A stretch of 64,000 nucleotides of DNA from the NCBI GenBank assembly GCA_015143295.1, contig CM026556.1, positions 19,096,547 to 19,160,546 of the forward strand. Reading direction: 5' to 3'. The notes beneath the pieces are model-generated. The model had not been told where the DNA came from, made no database searches, and was given only the letters and a program-made list of their open reading frames with translations. Positions 33,870-43,877 of this stretch are shown here, piece after piece (position 1 is the first letter of the stretch; each line of letters starts with the position of its first letter). The position numbers and the translations under genes are program-made. This DNA is from Tetracentron sinense (lineage: Eukaryota; Streptophyta; Magnoliopsida; Trochodendrales; Trochodendraceae).

Positions 33870-34975
33870 TATGGATTCAGATGAGCTTGCAGAAGCAGTG
33901 AGTAGGCGACTAACTTTGAAACAGTTGAACGAATTGAACCTTCTTGTCTCAGTGAAGGTACTGCAGTGTGCCGGCATAGCCTTATTGGTAAATTTGTGAC
34001 TGATAGGCCTATCAACACCACCGTTGCAAAGATAACGACGATTCGGGCATGGAATACAAGGAGTCCTGTTAGTGTGGTGGACGGCTTCATCCAATTTCAG
34101 TTCTCGTCGGAGGTCGACAGGGACCGAGTCTTCTCACACCAACCATGGTCCTTTAATGGCCATCCGCTGTTGATGATGAAGTGGAGGCCTAAGGTGGTAG
34201 TGTCGGAACTCAACTTGACTATTCTCCCTCTTATGGATGCAGGTCCATGGTCTTCCACCAGAATACTTGACGGAGCAAGTGGGTCGCATGGTTGCGGAGA
34301 GGGTTGGCTCTTTTGAGGAAACTGATTTATCAGTCCGTGGCACTGAGAAGGGGAAATATCTGCGTACATAATATGGACCTTCCTCTACATCCATATGTTG
34401 TGTTTTAACATGGCCCTGCCAGAAGAGGCTCCCAGGATGGTTCCATTCCCTATCACTTATGAGCGATTACCTACTTGCTGCTATAGGTGTGGTTGTATCG
34501 GCCATGATGGCTTGGGACTCAAAGTCGTCTCTTCGATCAGAATCACCCAAAAAATTTTGGGCCCTGGTTACGAGCTGAGACTTTCCATTTCAACACTTGG
34601 CCTCTCTCCAATTGCCTTCTTGATCTTGCTGATGATTCAATTCACAGAGAGCTTCCTCAATCGTCGGAATGGCGGAAGATACAGGGCAAATCGGTCCGTC
34701 TAGCCTACAGGATACTGCTCAGGCGCCGATTGCCAGCGGTCAGAAACTGACATGTCAGGGGAGTGGAGTTGAGGAAGCAGTACCTGTACTCAGGGTGGCC
34801 AGGCGATTGCGGGATGCCCTGACGCGTGGGGCCTCTCCCAAGGCCCTTATTCGTCGAAACCCTGAGGGGACGAGAAGCCCATCGCCGCCACCTAAGAGGT
34901 GGGTCCCAGGTACGGATGATTTCCAGGGATCCTTCTATTCTCTCAACGCAAAAAAATATCTGACTCCCAGGGGCT
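33870..34975 (+). pseudogene. LINE ORF1 (DUF4283 / zinc knuckle) pseudogene
   Basis: The RNA-binding protein of plant L1 LINEs. It starts MDSDELAEAVSRRLTL (33870), then in another frame has a DUF4283 domain (LIGKFVTDRPINTTVAKI, FIQFQFSSEVDRDRVF, PWSFNGHPLLMMKW), the GLPPEYLTEQVGRMVAERVG helix region (frame 3, about 34245-34310), and a knuckle PTCCYRCGCIGHDG near 34470 whose last Cys is lost. At least three frameshifts. The remainder to 34975 is a Pro/Ser-rich tail. Confidence 0.8.
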
Positions 34976-35404
34976 AGGCGGGTTTATGAACATTGATCAA
35001 GTCCTGCGGGAGGAGGGCCCACTAAGTCCAGCAATTGAGATTTCCTTTAGGCCCTCTTCTCCAAATAAGCAAGTCAGCCCAACTAGCCCACACGCCCTTC
35101 CTTGTAATAGTCCATCAGCTCACAGACTTGGGAAAGGAAGCAGACCTCAGTCTACCAACCAGAAGCCCAACTCATCCACTCAACGGACAGTCAAGTTTGT
35201 GTGCAAAGGGCCTCAAGTCATTCAACTCTCAGAGCCTCATGCGGACAAGGGGTCAGCTTGGGACGCCCATGCAGAAATTTCAAAAGTTCCTATACCAATG
35301 TAGAAGGATCCTGATTCACCTGCTGCATCATCTTCGAGTATGCTAAGGAAACCAGCCTTCTACAAGTCCGGGGTGCCTGCTAAGGAGTAGCCACCCCCCT
35401 CACA

Positions 35405-35890
35405 ATGAATACCTTAGCTTGGAACTGTCAGGGGTTGGGTCCACCCCTGACAGTTCACATGTTGAAGGACCATATCCTTCCTTATCGACCATCCATAGTT
35501 TTTCTAATGGAAACTAAAAAGAAGTTGCATAAAGTTCAATTGGTAGCTCGAAAGCTCAAAATGGAGAGTTTGTTTACTGTGGAGCCCACGGGAACCTCCG
35601 GTGGCCTTGCGTTGCTCTGGACTACTGGAGTTACAGTTACAATTCTCTCTGCGGATTCAAATTTGATCGAGGCTCGGGTTGAGGAACATCAGTGTCGCAA
35701 GGAATGGCTGGCGTCATTTGTATACGGTCCAACAGATCGTCTGAGACATGCCTTATGGAAACGAATTGCTTCCAAAGGTCATCAAATTCACAGGTCGTGG
35801 GATTGTTTGGGAGATTTTAATGATATCACAAGTCCTCAAGAAAAATCAAGGGGCAATCCCCCCTCTCTTACCCAAATCAAGGGGCAATCC
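35405..35890 (+). pseudogene. LINE ORF2, endonuclease part
   Basis: The N-terminal AP-type endonuclease, which nicks target DNA: MNTLAWNCQGLGPPLTV, IVFLMETKKKLHKVQ, GLALLWTTGVTVTI, ASFVYGPTDRLRHALW and CLGDFNDITSPQEKSRG (catalytic Asn/Glu and GDFN regions). The frame is open for about 160 codons, then runs into MITE sequence; the SDH motif and RT are missing. Confidence 0.85.
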
Positions 35891-36210
35891 ACCATCATAA
35901 GGATCGTATCACAAGATTTTCTCTGGCGATGCCAGAAAGGTGGTCTCAGGCTTCCACACAATATGCGACATGTGGCGATAAAAATGGAGAAAAATCATTT
36001 CATTTTCTTCCATGATTTTGATATCTCTCCCCCTTTTTCTCACCACTTTATCACCACATGTCGCATAACGTGTGGAGAAGTCAAAATCATGGAGACAATG
36101 AAATGACTTCTTTACCACGTATCGCATAATGTGAGAGGATTAAACAGAAAAAGGTGGAAGCCCTTCTAGCATCGCCAAAGACAATCCTTAACAGACCATT
36201 GGTGCTATGA
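35890..36210. mobile_element. MITE with GGCGATGC(C/T)AGAA inverted ends
   Basis: GGCGATGCCAGAAAGG at 35925 and the complement of CCTTCTAGCATCGCC ending at 36176 start inverted arms of about 100 bp that also share ATTATGCGA and TCATTTCATT blocks. Weaker inverted similarity (CACCA..AAGGAT) extends the arms outward, so the true ends are about 35890 and 36210. Family not fixed. Confidence 0.65.
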
Positions 36211-36331
36211 ATCTAAATGTGAAGCTCGGTAAGTCCACGAATTCACCTTTTTCTTTTTTTTAAGCTTTGGGTAGGCACGAAATCATATCACACCACTTTT
36301 TTTGGTTAACACAATAAACACAAGATTCAAC

Positions 36332-37213
36332 TAGGGTTGTCAATGGATCAGATCTAATCCGTTTAGCCGGATTCTAGATCTAAGAAGTGATCCGTCGGAT
36401 CGGATATAGATCGTGAAAGTAGAATCCAATTATAACTGGATCAGACCCGGATGTAGGATGATCCGATCCGTTTAAAATCCGATCCGATTATGATATATAT
36501 CAAAAAAAAATCGATCAGTTGCAGGTTGCTTCTTTATTTTTTGACCTCCGGTCTTCTCTCTTGTAGTTTTCCCATCGGTGGCAAGTCAGCAATCAATTAA
36601 CTACGCGTGGGTCTCCACAACAACAGTTTCCATTAAAGGTCTCTTTCTCTTCTTCATCAGGTTCTCTCCCTATCCGAGCTCCTCCTTCTGATTTTGATAT
36701 CGAAACTACTATAAAAATCAACGATAATGAAATAGATAACAATAGTAGTAATAGCATTAGTAGTTCTGAGTATGAGGGATTCGTGAGCGATGAAGACGAG
36801 TTCGAAAATGTGTCAGAGACAGTCTTTTGTTGTTGTCCAAATGAAGAAAACCTAGAAATCGCCATGGAAGGGGAAGAAAATGGTGTCCCTTTTGTTAGGA
36901 GTGGTGGGATGAAGCCTGAAATTATTGCCCCTTTTGTTGAATCTGTGTTGGGTTCTTTGAATTTTTCATCTCCAAAGAATTTGATACCGATTGCTCAATT
37001 GTCGATAGATGATAACGATGTTCTTGCTGATGAGGGGATGGTGAGTGAAGCCGAATCGGATCCAGATCATAAATAAATACTCGGATTCAAACTTGGATTG
37101 GGTAAGTTATAATCTGATGGATCTCGGATCAGATTCGGATCTGCCGGATTTGTAATCGAATCAGATTCGGATATAGTCAGATCCAGTTTGAATCCGACCT
37201 GTTGACAGCCCTA
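36332..37213. mobile_element. hAT-type non-autonomous transposon
   Basis: TIRs TAGGGTTGTCAA...GGATC and TAGGGCTGTCAACAGGTCGG (complement of the right end) with a perfect 8-bp target duplication GATTCAAC at 36324-36331 and 37214-37221. 882 bp; subterminal GGATC(A/C)GAT repeats at both ends. No transposase; it carries an acidic open frame. Confidence 0.92.
36783..37076 (+). CDS. Acidic ORF carried by the hAT element, possible captured gene fragment
   Basis: The frame is open from about 36560 to the TAA at 37074-37076 (about 165 codons; the listed start is the first in-frame start-like GTG, no early ATG). It reads SSSEYEGFVSDEDEFENVSE, a Cys run, a Glu-rich stretch, then IPIAQLSIDDNDVLADEGMV. 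The composition and the VS-EEEFE-like and IAQLS-DD-like parts recall the acidic N-terminal domain of TOC159-type chloroplast import receptors, from memory only. Non-autonomous transposons often pick up exons. No promoter is evident. It may be non-functional. Confidence 0.35.
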   Translation: MSDEDEFENVSETVFCCCPNEENLEIAMEGEENGVPFVRSGGMKPEIIAPFVESVLGSLNFSSPKNLIPIAQLSIDDNDVLADEGMVSEAESDPDHK

Positions 37214-37221
37214 GATTCAAC

Positions 37222-38234
37222 ACACAGACACCCATGCCACAAGGCCATTGCACTCACATACCCTCTCAAAGAAAGAGATGTGGGGGGCTTTAAGGAATCA
37301 CAAGCCAAATCCATTCAATTTTTTCATTAACACAATAAACACACACTCGGGCCAAAAGGCCATTGCACCATCTTAGAAGCCTTAATTAGCCGGTAGGTGG
37401 ACATTTCTCACCCTAAACTTGGCCTTCCCATTACTTGGATCCGAGTCAAAAAGTGATGAATTCAGACATGAGCCCAACCCACCCTCAAAATCCCAAGTCA
37501 ACTCACCGAACACCCCATTGGCCTACTCGCCAACCACCCCATTGGCCTATCAAGCCTACTATGTCCTTTTACTAGTAAAGGAAGGGCCTTCAGAAAGCAC
37601 CGCTTAAAAAAAAAACAAAAGAGGGCCACTTGACCTAATTTTCAATCTCTGTTTTCCTAATTGCCAACTTCTTTCCATTCTTGATATAGGTTCATTCTTG
37701 GTCCAATGTTATATTTGGATAGACTTTTGAAGAAACTTCTAGCGACTTCTAAATTAGTAGAAGTAAAAAAAAGAGAATTGTTATTGTGTTTGGCTTACCA
37801 TTTAACTTTTAACTTTTGTTGTAGTTAAAAGTCAGTGAAAGTCAAAATATCGAACTCGAGAGAAAGTGGGTTGGATGTGACGTCTGTGTTCCGTCGAACG
37901 AATGACAGTTTTATGGAAATAGGGTATAAAAGGAGTTCTAAGGTCATATATGTGAGTTGGTATTTTAAAATAACTATATATTAGTAAACTAAAGTTACTC
38001 GTTGTTGAGGAAAGCCAAATGCACAATTTGACATAAAGATTATTAGGTTAAAACAGTATTAGTACCTCTCAAGATCATTTATCTACAATCCCTCGGTTGA
38101 GAATGATCTTGAATTTCAATTTCCAAGTTTTCCCTCTTCTCTAGACAAAACTTCTTGAAAAACTCTATCTTGAAATTTCTTTAAGATTTTTGGAACTCTT
38201 AGAATGTTAAAAACTCTAATCCCTACGAGTTAGT
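37222..38234. other. Intergenic; repeats only
   Basis: The block 'TTAACACAATAAACACA...AAGGCCATTGCA' occurs both across the hAT site (36306-36330 continuing at 37222) and at 37326-37370, a short duplication. A second copy of the CTTCTAGCGACTTCT repeat lies at 37697-37960. No gene seen. Confidence 0.5.
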
Positions 38235-38237
38235 TGT

Positions 38238-38462
38238 CTATTTATAGGCGTAGGGTGCTTAGCAACTTCTAATTCTCAGGATCCTAATCATAATAGGAAG
38301 TTTCTAGGCAAATTCTTGGCCAGGCGGTCGACTAGTTGCTGATCAGTCGACTGGTTGGGTCAAGCAGTTGACCAATTTAATCTGACACCCCATGTTGGTC
38401 TCTTATACATTTTTCGCACCATTCGATCAACCGGTTTGAGGGGCAATCGACCGATTAGCCCT
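38238..38462 (-). promoter_or_regulatory. LTR-like promoter: palindromic motifs plus TATA box
   Basis: On the - strand a CCTATAAATAG TATA box (38238-38248) has, about 80-220 bp upstream, GTCGACTAGTTG, CAGTCGACTGG, AACCGGTT and ATCGACCGAT motifs. It follows the design of the LTR promoters at 3602 and 60785. It is interrupted at 38472 by the solo LTR. Membership in an LTR is inferred. Confidence 0.45.
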
Positions 38463-38898
38463 GATTTGGTTGTGTCACGACCCAAAATACCCCCTAGTAG
38501 TTAGGATACTTTGGCGACGTGAACTCATAACCAAACCATCCTATATAACATATGAATCTTGTACAACATATAAAACCTGTGATAGCGGAAGCGTAATACT
38601 AATCTATATATGGTAGTGGAAGCGGACTACAAAATTTCTATCAATAGTATATGTCTCAGTTTATACATGACCCAAAATAAAGAGCGAACATACTCGCTCA
38701 ACAAAATATATGTACATGTCTCTCCCTCTCGTCACTCATGATGGGGCCACCTAACAAAAGCCCTCTGCTCCTCCTGAGCCCTCTGCTGCTGAAGACTACC
38801 CCAAGTCTCCTCCTCCTCAACATACTCTTCCTCGACCCATTGTTCCTGAGGACGCTCGCCACAAATGTCGAAGGGACCTGCCGACATAATATGTACGG

Positions 38899-38917
38899 CT
38901 GAGCATGGAATACTCAG
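38899..38917 (-). other. Stem-loop in solo LTR
   Basis: CTGAGCAT/ATACTCAG imperfect hairpin, counterpart of those at 5139-5158 and 62327-62345. Confidence 0.6.
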
Positions 38918-40420
38918 CGTATACAAACCACTAGATAGTAATATCGTAAACAAGAATACAACGTGTACATATCACAATTTAATCATCTCACATGCATTCC
39001 TGAAATCAGAGCGCGGAAAACAAAATCATATCATGTGCATATACCTCGGAAAATATTATCGGAAAACATCTTTTTATCATCTTTTGTCTTTTACATTTTC
39101 TTATCATCTTTTGTCGAAAACATCTTCTTATCATCTTGTACATTTGCATATACGGATATTTAAAATACCTTGGCTTTTATCTTTTATTATCCTGTACGGG
39201 TATTTAAAATACCTTGGTATTCATCATTTGCTACCTTCGGAGTAGGACAACTAGTACCTGTACCCACGTAAGCTGGGTGGCCTAATGTTCTCCTCACCTT
39301 CGGCTACCTCAAGGGTAGACGACCAGTATCCATCTCCCTTCCGGGCGGCCTGCTATCATCGGAGTCCGATGCCAGTATCCCTTTCCCTTTCAGGCGGCCT
39401 GCTATCGTCGCATCCCTGTCGGCTTTTTCCGTATACTTTCCATCTTCTTGTATTTCTTGTAACATCTTGTGCTTCTTGTATTTTCCGTATGTATCTTGTG
39501 CTTCTTATACTTTTCCGTATACCTCTTTTTACTTCTTGTACGTTTCTTATACTTCTTATGCCTCTTGTACTATTCATTTGGTTCATTTACATCTTATACT
39601 TTTCGTGTGGTTCATTTGCATCTTATACTCTTCTTCTTCTTATTCTTGTATTGCATCTTATATACATGTATTTCTTCTTTTGGGATACCCATAATTTAGA
39701 AAAACTCGATCATGCATATATGCATATGTGTCCGTATAGCAGTTGTGATATAACATGGTAGACATTAGGGAAAACTCTTTACATATGGTCATATGTCTCA
39801 TACTCAACATAATTCATCCATCACCATAATCCATATACAATAACATCACACCATTCCAATCACATTTAAAATAAGGTTTTTCTACTTGTTTTTCTCAAAA
39901 CTTGTTGCTTTTAACATGCTTTTCATCTTGGATACTAACATATAGAACAACTCAAAAATCACCATATTTTATTTGTTGGTTGAAAGCATAACATCATCAC
40001 ATTTAATTCACACCATCATTCATGAGATTTTATCTTGATGTAGAAAGGGTTTCATGAAATCCATTGCTAGAAGAGTGTATTTTTACATATAAGAGGCTAT
40101 ATATAACTATACTTGTCCAGAAAATCATGCTTTTCATTAAGGGTTTATGAAATTAGAACCTAGTAGAGTGTATCTACCTTATGGGATGAAATCCCTTTGA
40201 TCCAATGCTTGAAAAGGCTTGAAGAAGCTTGTAGAAGTGAAACCCAAGCTTGATGTTGGAGATCCAAGCTCCAATGGCGCGTAGGAGCGAGATCAAGGCT
40301 CGATTTGTGCTCTTCTTCTCCAAATCCAAAAACCCCTCTTGCAATCCTCCACTCTCTTCCCTTCTCTTCTAAGATCTCTCTCTAGGTTTAGGGTAACCCA
40401 AAACTCCCAAAAATGTCCCC

Positions 40421-40690
40421 TATTTATAGGCCAAGGGGTGAAAACCCTAAAAAAACACGCACTAAAGAGTTTGATTCGCGCACCTACGATCGTTCGTAGG
40501 CTTCCTACGATCGTTCGTAGGCTTCCTACGATCGATCGTAGGTCTTACAGTAAGTTTTGCTCAGTTTCTGGAGTTTTACGATCGTTCGTAGGCTTCCTAT
40601 GATTGATCATAGCTCTTACAGTAAGTTTTCAGCATTTCTGTAACTTTACGATCGTTCGTAACTACGATCGATCGTAGCTTTGACAGAATG
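40421..40690 (-). promoter_or_regulatory. Solo-LTR promoter: TACGATCG palindromes plus TATA box
   Basis: A - strand TATA box CCTATAAATA (40421-40430) with CTACGATCG(A/T)(T/A)CGTAG palindromes from about 40483 to 40685 upstream. The motif differs from the CCGATCGG type at 3602 and 60785 but has the same spacing to the TATA box. Confidence 0.65.
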
Positions 40691-41490
40691 ATTTTCAGAT
40701 TTTTTCCGCTTTGGTATTTCGGTCATAACTTTTGACTCGCTCGTCCGATTTTGACGATTCAACTTGCGTTGGATTCGTCTTTCGAAGGAGAACAACTTTC
40801 ATGTTTTGTATAACTCATAATTCTTATTTATTATTGGACCATTTTACCCCTAAAGTTTACTGGTCTGAAACTGGGTTTTAACAGTCCAGATTTCCAACAG
40901 TCCCGACTTTGGAAATCGGACTTTTGACTCAACCCCGGCTCAAAATCAGGGAAAGTGATAAACATGAACCGTGAAGAGGGTTCAAATGTCTTTCCAAAAA
41001 CTCAAGAATCACTTGATTCTGAGCAATGGAGCCTAAACTAAGGTTTCGTAAAGTTGAGGGAAATGCCGAAACATACCTCTTCAACACTTAGAACACTTCG
41101 AGTGTTTTCACACTCTTTTCCCTCGGGTCCAAAACCATACTCACACCTCATTAATCATTCCCCATATATTTTTAAATCCTTCTAAGTGATCATTTAACAT
41201 ACACCAACATGCATGAGAGGGCCCGGCCTCCTTATGCCTCACGCACTAGCACTATTCACTACACTATTCACTCACAACCCATTAAACACCTTGGGTATTT
41301 ATACCCTTGTTTTTAACCACTTAGAGTATCTTTATACTTTCATTTTGAGACTCCAAATACATACCTAAGACCCTCACTTGACTCATCATAATACCAAGAA
41401 TACTATGTAAGGCATTAGGCCTTTACACATACCATATCAGGGCTCTATTCACATGAACAGTGAATCAAATTTTCGGGGCTCTACAGGTTG

Positions 41491-41922
41491 GTTTTGTTAT
41501 TTTTCTTCATCCTAACTCTTGGTTAAATCAATTATTCAGGTACAGAATCCATGGTTTCATTCAATTTGTACATGTTTCGATACATAAAAGTTTTGGGTTT
41601 CTACAATTTGTGAAGATGAACAGTTTTTACATGACATTTGCTACTTCAAATGATAAAATGCCAACAGTCTCCTGTTATGGTTTTCTCATGTTCACTTTTT
41701 TTTGTGAAATAGATCATACTTGAAATTGTTACCGACCTAATTCCCTATCTTCTGTATTAAAGGTTCTTTAATTATTGTTGAGGAAGTTTGAAGTCCTAAA
41801 TTTCCAAGCTTCTGAAAGATGTTGATACATATGTGCAAAAACTCATTGTTGAGGACGATCAGTGTTAACGTCCCTATACAATTGCTTTTTTAGTTTGGTT
41901 ACATATTTTAGACAATCGAATA
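41491..41922. other. Non-coding; nothing supported
   Basis: AT-rich; small open frames without recognisable domains. Confidence 0.5.
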
Positions 41923-42110
41923 CTTTTTTGTTTTTTTTGTATGAGACACACGGTTAGGCCACAACCCCGATTAGCAAGTCAGTATCTGTTCTAAGTTAAA
42001 GGTGGGTAAAGGTGGGTGGAGAGTGCAACCCACTCTCACCCTCTCGGGAATGGAACCCAGAACCTCCTTCCTAATGAAGGGATACGCTATTCCCAAGGTG
42101 TATGTGTATG
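41923..42110 (-). repeat. SINE-like element with poly(A) tail
   Basis: On the - strand: a tRNA-like promoter B box (GGTTCCATTCC near 42045-42060), a GGTTGTGGCCTAACCGTGTG tail region, and a poly(A)-rich end (complement of the T-run at 41925-41940). The A box is degenerate. A tRNA-derived SINE is the best explanation. Confidence 0.45.
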
Positions 42111-42302
42111 ATTCGTACATTCAAATGACATATGTATGTAAGAGTAAGAGCTTATGAATAGACTATAGGAAGTTTTGACAAGGGATGGAGGATTTTTTAA
42201 TTCCTTTTTCCATGAAATTATTTTTCTTTAGATACTTCTTATAATTTGTAATTTATTATTGTCACATTTTTTAAGGGTTTTTTTTAATTTCCGTGCATAG
42301 CA

Positions 42303-42325
42303 TGCACGGGGCATAACCCCCCCAC
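42303..42325. other. Hairpin CCGTGCAT-AGC-ATGCACGG
   Basis: A perfect 8-bp stem with a three-base loop (about 42291-42310, CCGTGCAT...ATGCACGG). It resembles Helitron end hairpins, but no CTRR motif follows on either side. Confidence 0.5.
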
Positions 42326-42510
42326 CCCACCCACTCACCCAAATTTTTGTAATTCCCTTTCTTTGGTATGAAATAGTGGACCCTCAAATGTTTTTAATAT
42401 TTTTTAGTATACTTGGCCCCTCCAAATTCTTTTGTCTTACATATATAGTGACCCTCCAATATTTTTGTCATATATATAGTGGGCCCCATGAAGTTTAGTT
42501 ATGCCCTTTA

Positions 42511-42739
42511 GGTTGCCACATGTTCCTATTGACGTCCCTTAACTATGGTTAAAATTCACCCGCTCTTAGGGTTCACCTACTTGGTTTTTAGAAAAAATAT
42601 TAAATTGTTTTTTAACCTTGGGAGTTGGTGAATTTTAACTAGGGTTTGAAAAAAAATTTGATATTTTTTTTCAAAACCAAACATAGGTGTGTGAATCTTA
42701 ACCACAGTTAAGAGGTATCAATAGGGACACGTGCCAACC
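42511..42739. mobile_element. MITE with GGTTG(C/G)CAC ends
   Basis: GGTTGCCACATGTTCCTATT at 42511 and the complement of the right end (GGTTGGCACGTGTCCCTATT, ending 42739) form inverted repeats of about 50 bp, continuing through CTTAACT(A/G)TGGTTAA. 229 bp; the flanks TTA and TCA differ by one base. Relatives are at about 13448-13495 and 48115-48170. Confidence 0.75.
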
Positions 42740-43043
42740 TCAAATGCATTACCAGGAAAAAAATTCTCAAAATATAAAAATTATCCCAAAATCTTTTTCT
42801 CAGGAGCTATTTAAGCCCCTAAACTCCCAAGTTCTATACCCTCACAAATCCATTCGTTTTTTTATATATGTATTTTGGCCCCAAAGAAAAATTACTGGCT
42901 CCACCCCTGATCACACGAGTTCTTTACTAGTAATTAAAAATATAATATGCCCAATCCGAGTCATACCCAGCTAGTTTACAACAACTTGTTTTTGGCTCAA
43001 TTCGGGTCTTTGTTTTTTAGCTGCTCAATTTAGCACCCCCTTA

Positions 43044-43482
43044 GAGCATTCCTAGCAGCCTCACCAAAATAACTTTTTGGTTATTTTGATGAGCCAAAAG
43101 ACTAAAAAGATGTTAAAATTAGTCCCAACAGCCTCAATAGAATGAAGAAATCGGATTGGTGAGTCTACAATACTCACCAAACTTGGTGAGTACTGTAGAC
43201 TCACCAAAGTTAAATCTTCTGGCCCACACAAATGATAAAATAAGGTTTCTCTCTCTCCCTTTCTTTTTTGTGGTCCCACACAAACAATAAAATAATATTT
43301 TTCTCTCTTCTTTTTTCATTTTCCCACACAAATGATAAAATATTGCTTCTCTCTCCTATTTTTTTTTGGTTAAAATGGTGAGGCTGTTGGGAGTGTTTTA
43401 AAAAAGTGGCTCACCAAAACCACTTTTTTTAGGTTTTGGCTATTTTGGTGAGTGAAATTTGGTGAGGCCGTTAGGAATGCTC
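43044..43482. mobile_element. Tourist-like MITE (PIF/Harbinger), TTA duplication
   Basis: GAGCATTCCTAGCAGCCTCA at 43044 and the complement of the right end (GAGCATTCCTAACGGCCTCA) are inverted repeats with direct TTA flanks at 43041-43043 and 43483-43485. Inside, a CACAAA(T/C)(G/A)ATAAAAT unit repeats about three times. It lies roughly 400 bp before the start codon of the BCKDH gene. Confidence 0.88.
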
Positions 43483-43877
43483 TTAGACCGAGATAAGGAT
43501 TACTACCTATGAAACCCAAGCAGGTCGGGTGACATGTGTCGGCTCTAGAGATGATTTTGGCCATGTGTCAGCTATATACATCTCTTAGAGTTATCTTCCT
43601 AAAATTCATGTCATATATAAATCGTTTCATTTTTAGCGGTAACATTAGCAATTAATTATCAATTAAAATATGATAGAAGATTGCTGAGAAGCCACTTATT
43701 AGGGGTGGCGTGGAGATTCCAAATTTATCTCTATCCATCCATTCATCCTTGGTATCATCCTACAAGGCACTGTCCTCTGCTACGTACATTTATTGGGCAA
43801 GAAAGGGAAATATATCTCCAAACTTTCCTTCAAGGCAAATGCATTAACCCAACATATCTCTTCATTAGCTCTCTTTC

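Larger units (their letters stand above)
33600..35890 (+). mobile_element. LINE (L1-type), 5' part only
   Basis: A 5' leader, ORF1 and the endonuclease part of ORF2 in the right order, truncated at about 35890 where a MITE follows. Reverse transcriptase is absent, so this is not a usual 5'-truncated copy; the 3' part was lost or displaced. Confidence 0.85.
38473..41485 (-). mobile_element. Solo LTR, 3013 bp, of the gypsy-like group
   Basis: Ends TGTCACGACCC (38473) and GGGGCTCTACA (41485), with perfect 5-bp target duplications GGTTG at 38468-38472 and 41486-41490. No interior remains, so it is a solo LTR left by LTR-LTR recombination. On the - strand it has the same landmarks as 60435-62751: terminus, ACGAGTCAAAAGTTATG block, palindrome cassette and TATA, tandem repeats, stem-loop, GGGTATTTTGGGTCGTGACA-like end. 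Confidence 0.95.

Noticed and set aside
39285..39761. 158-residue hydrophobic protein
   Set aside because: Translation of the CTTGTA/CTTCTTATAC pyrimidine-rich tandem repeats inside the solo LTR.
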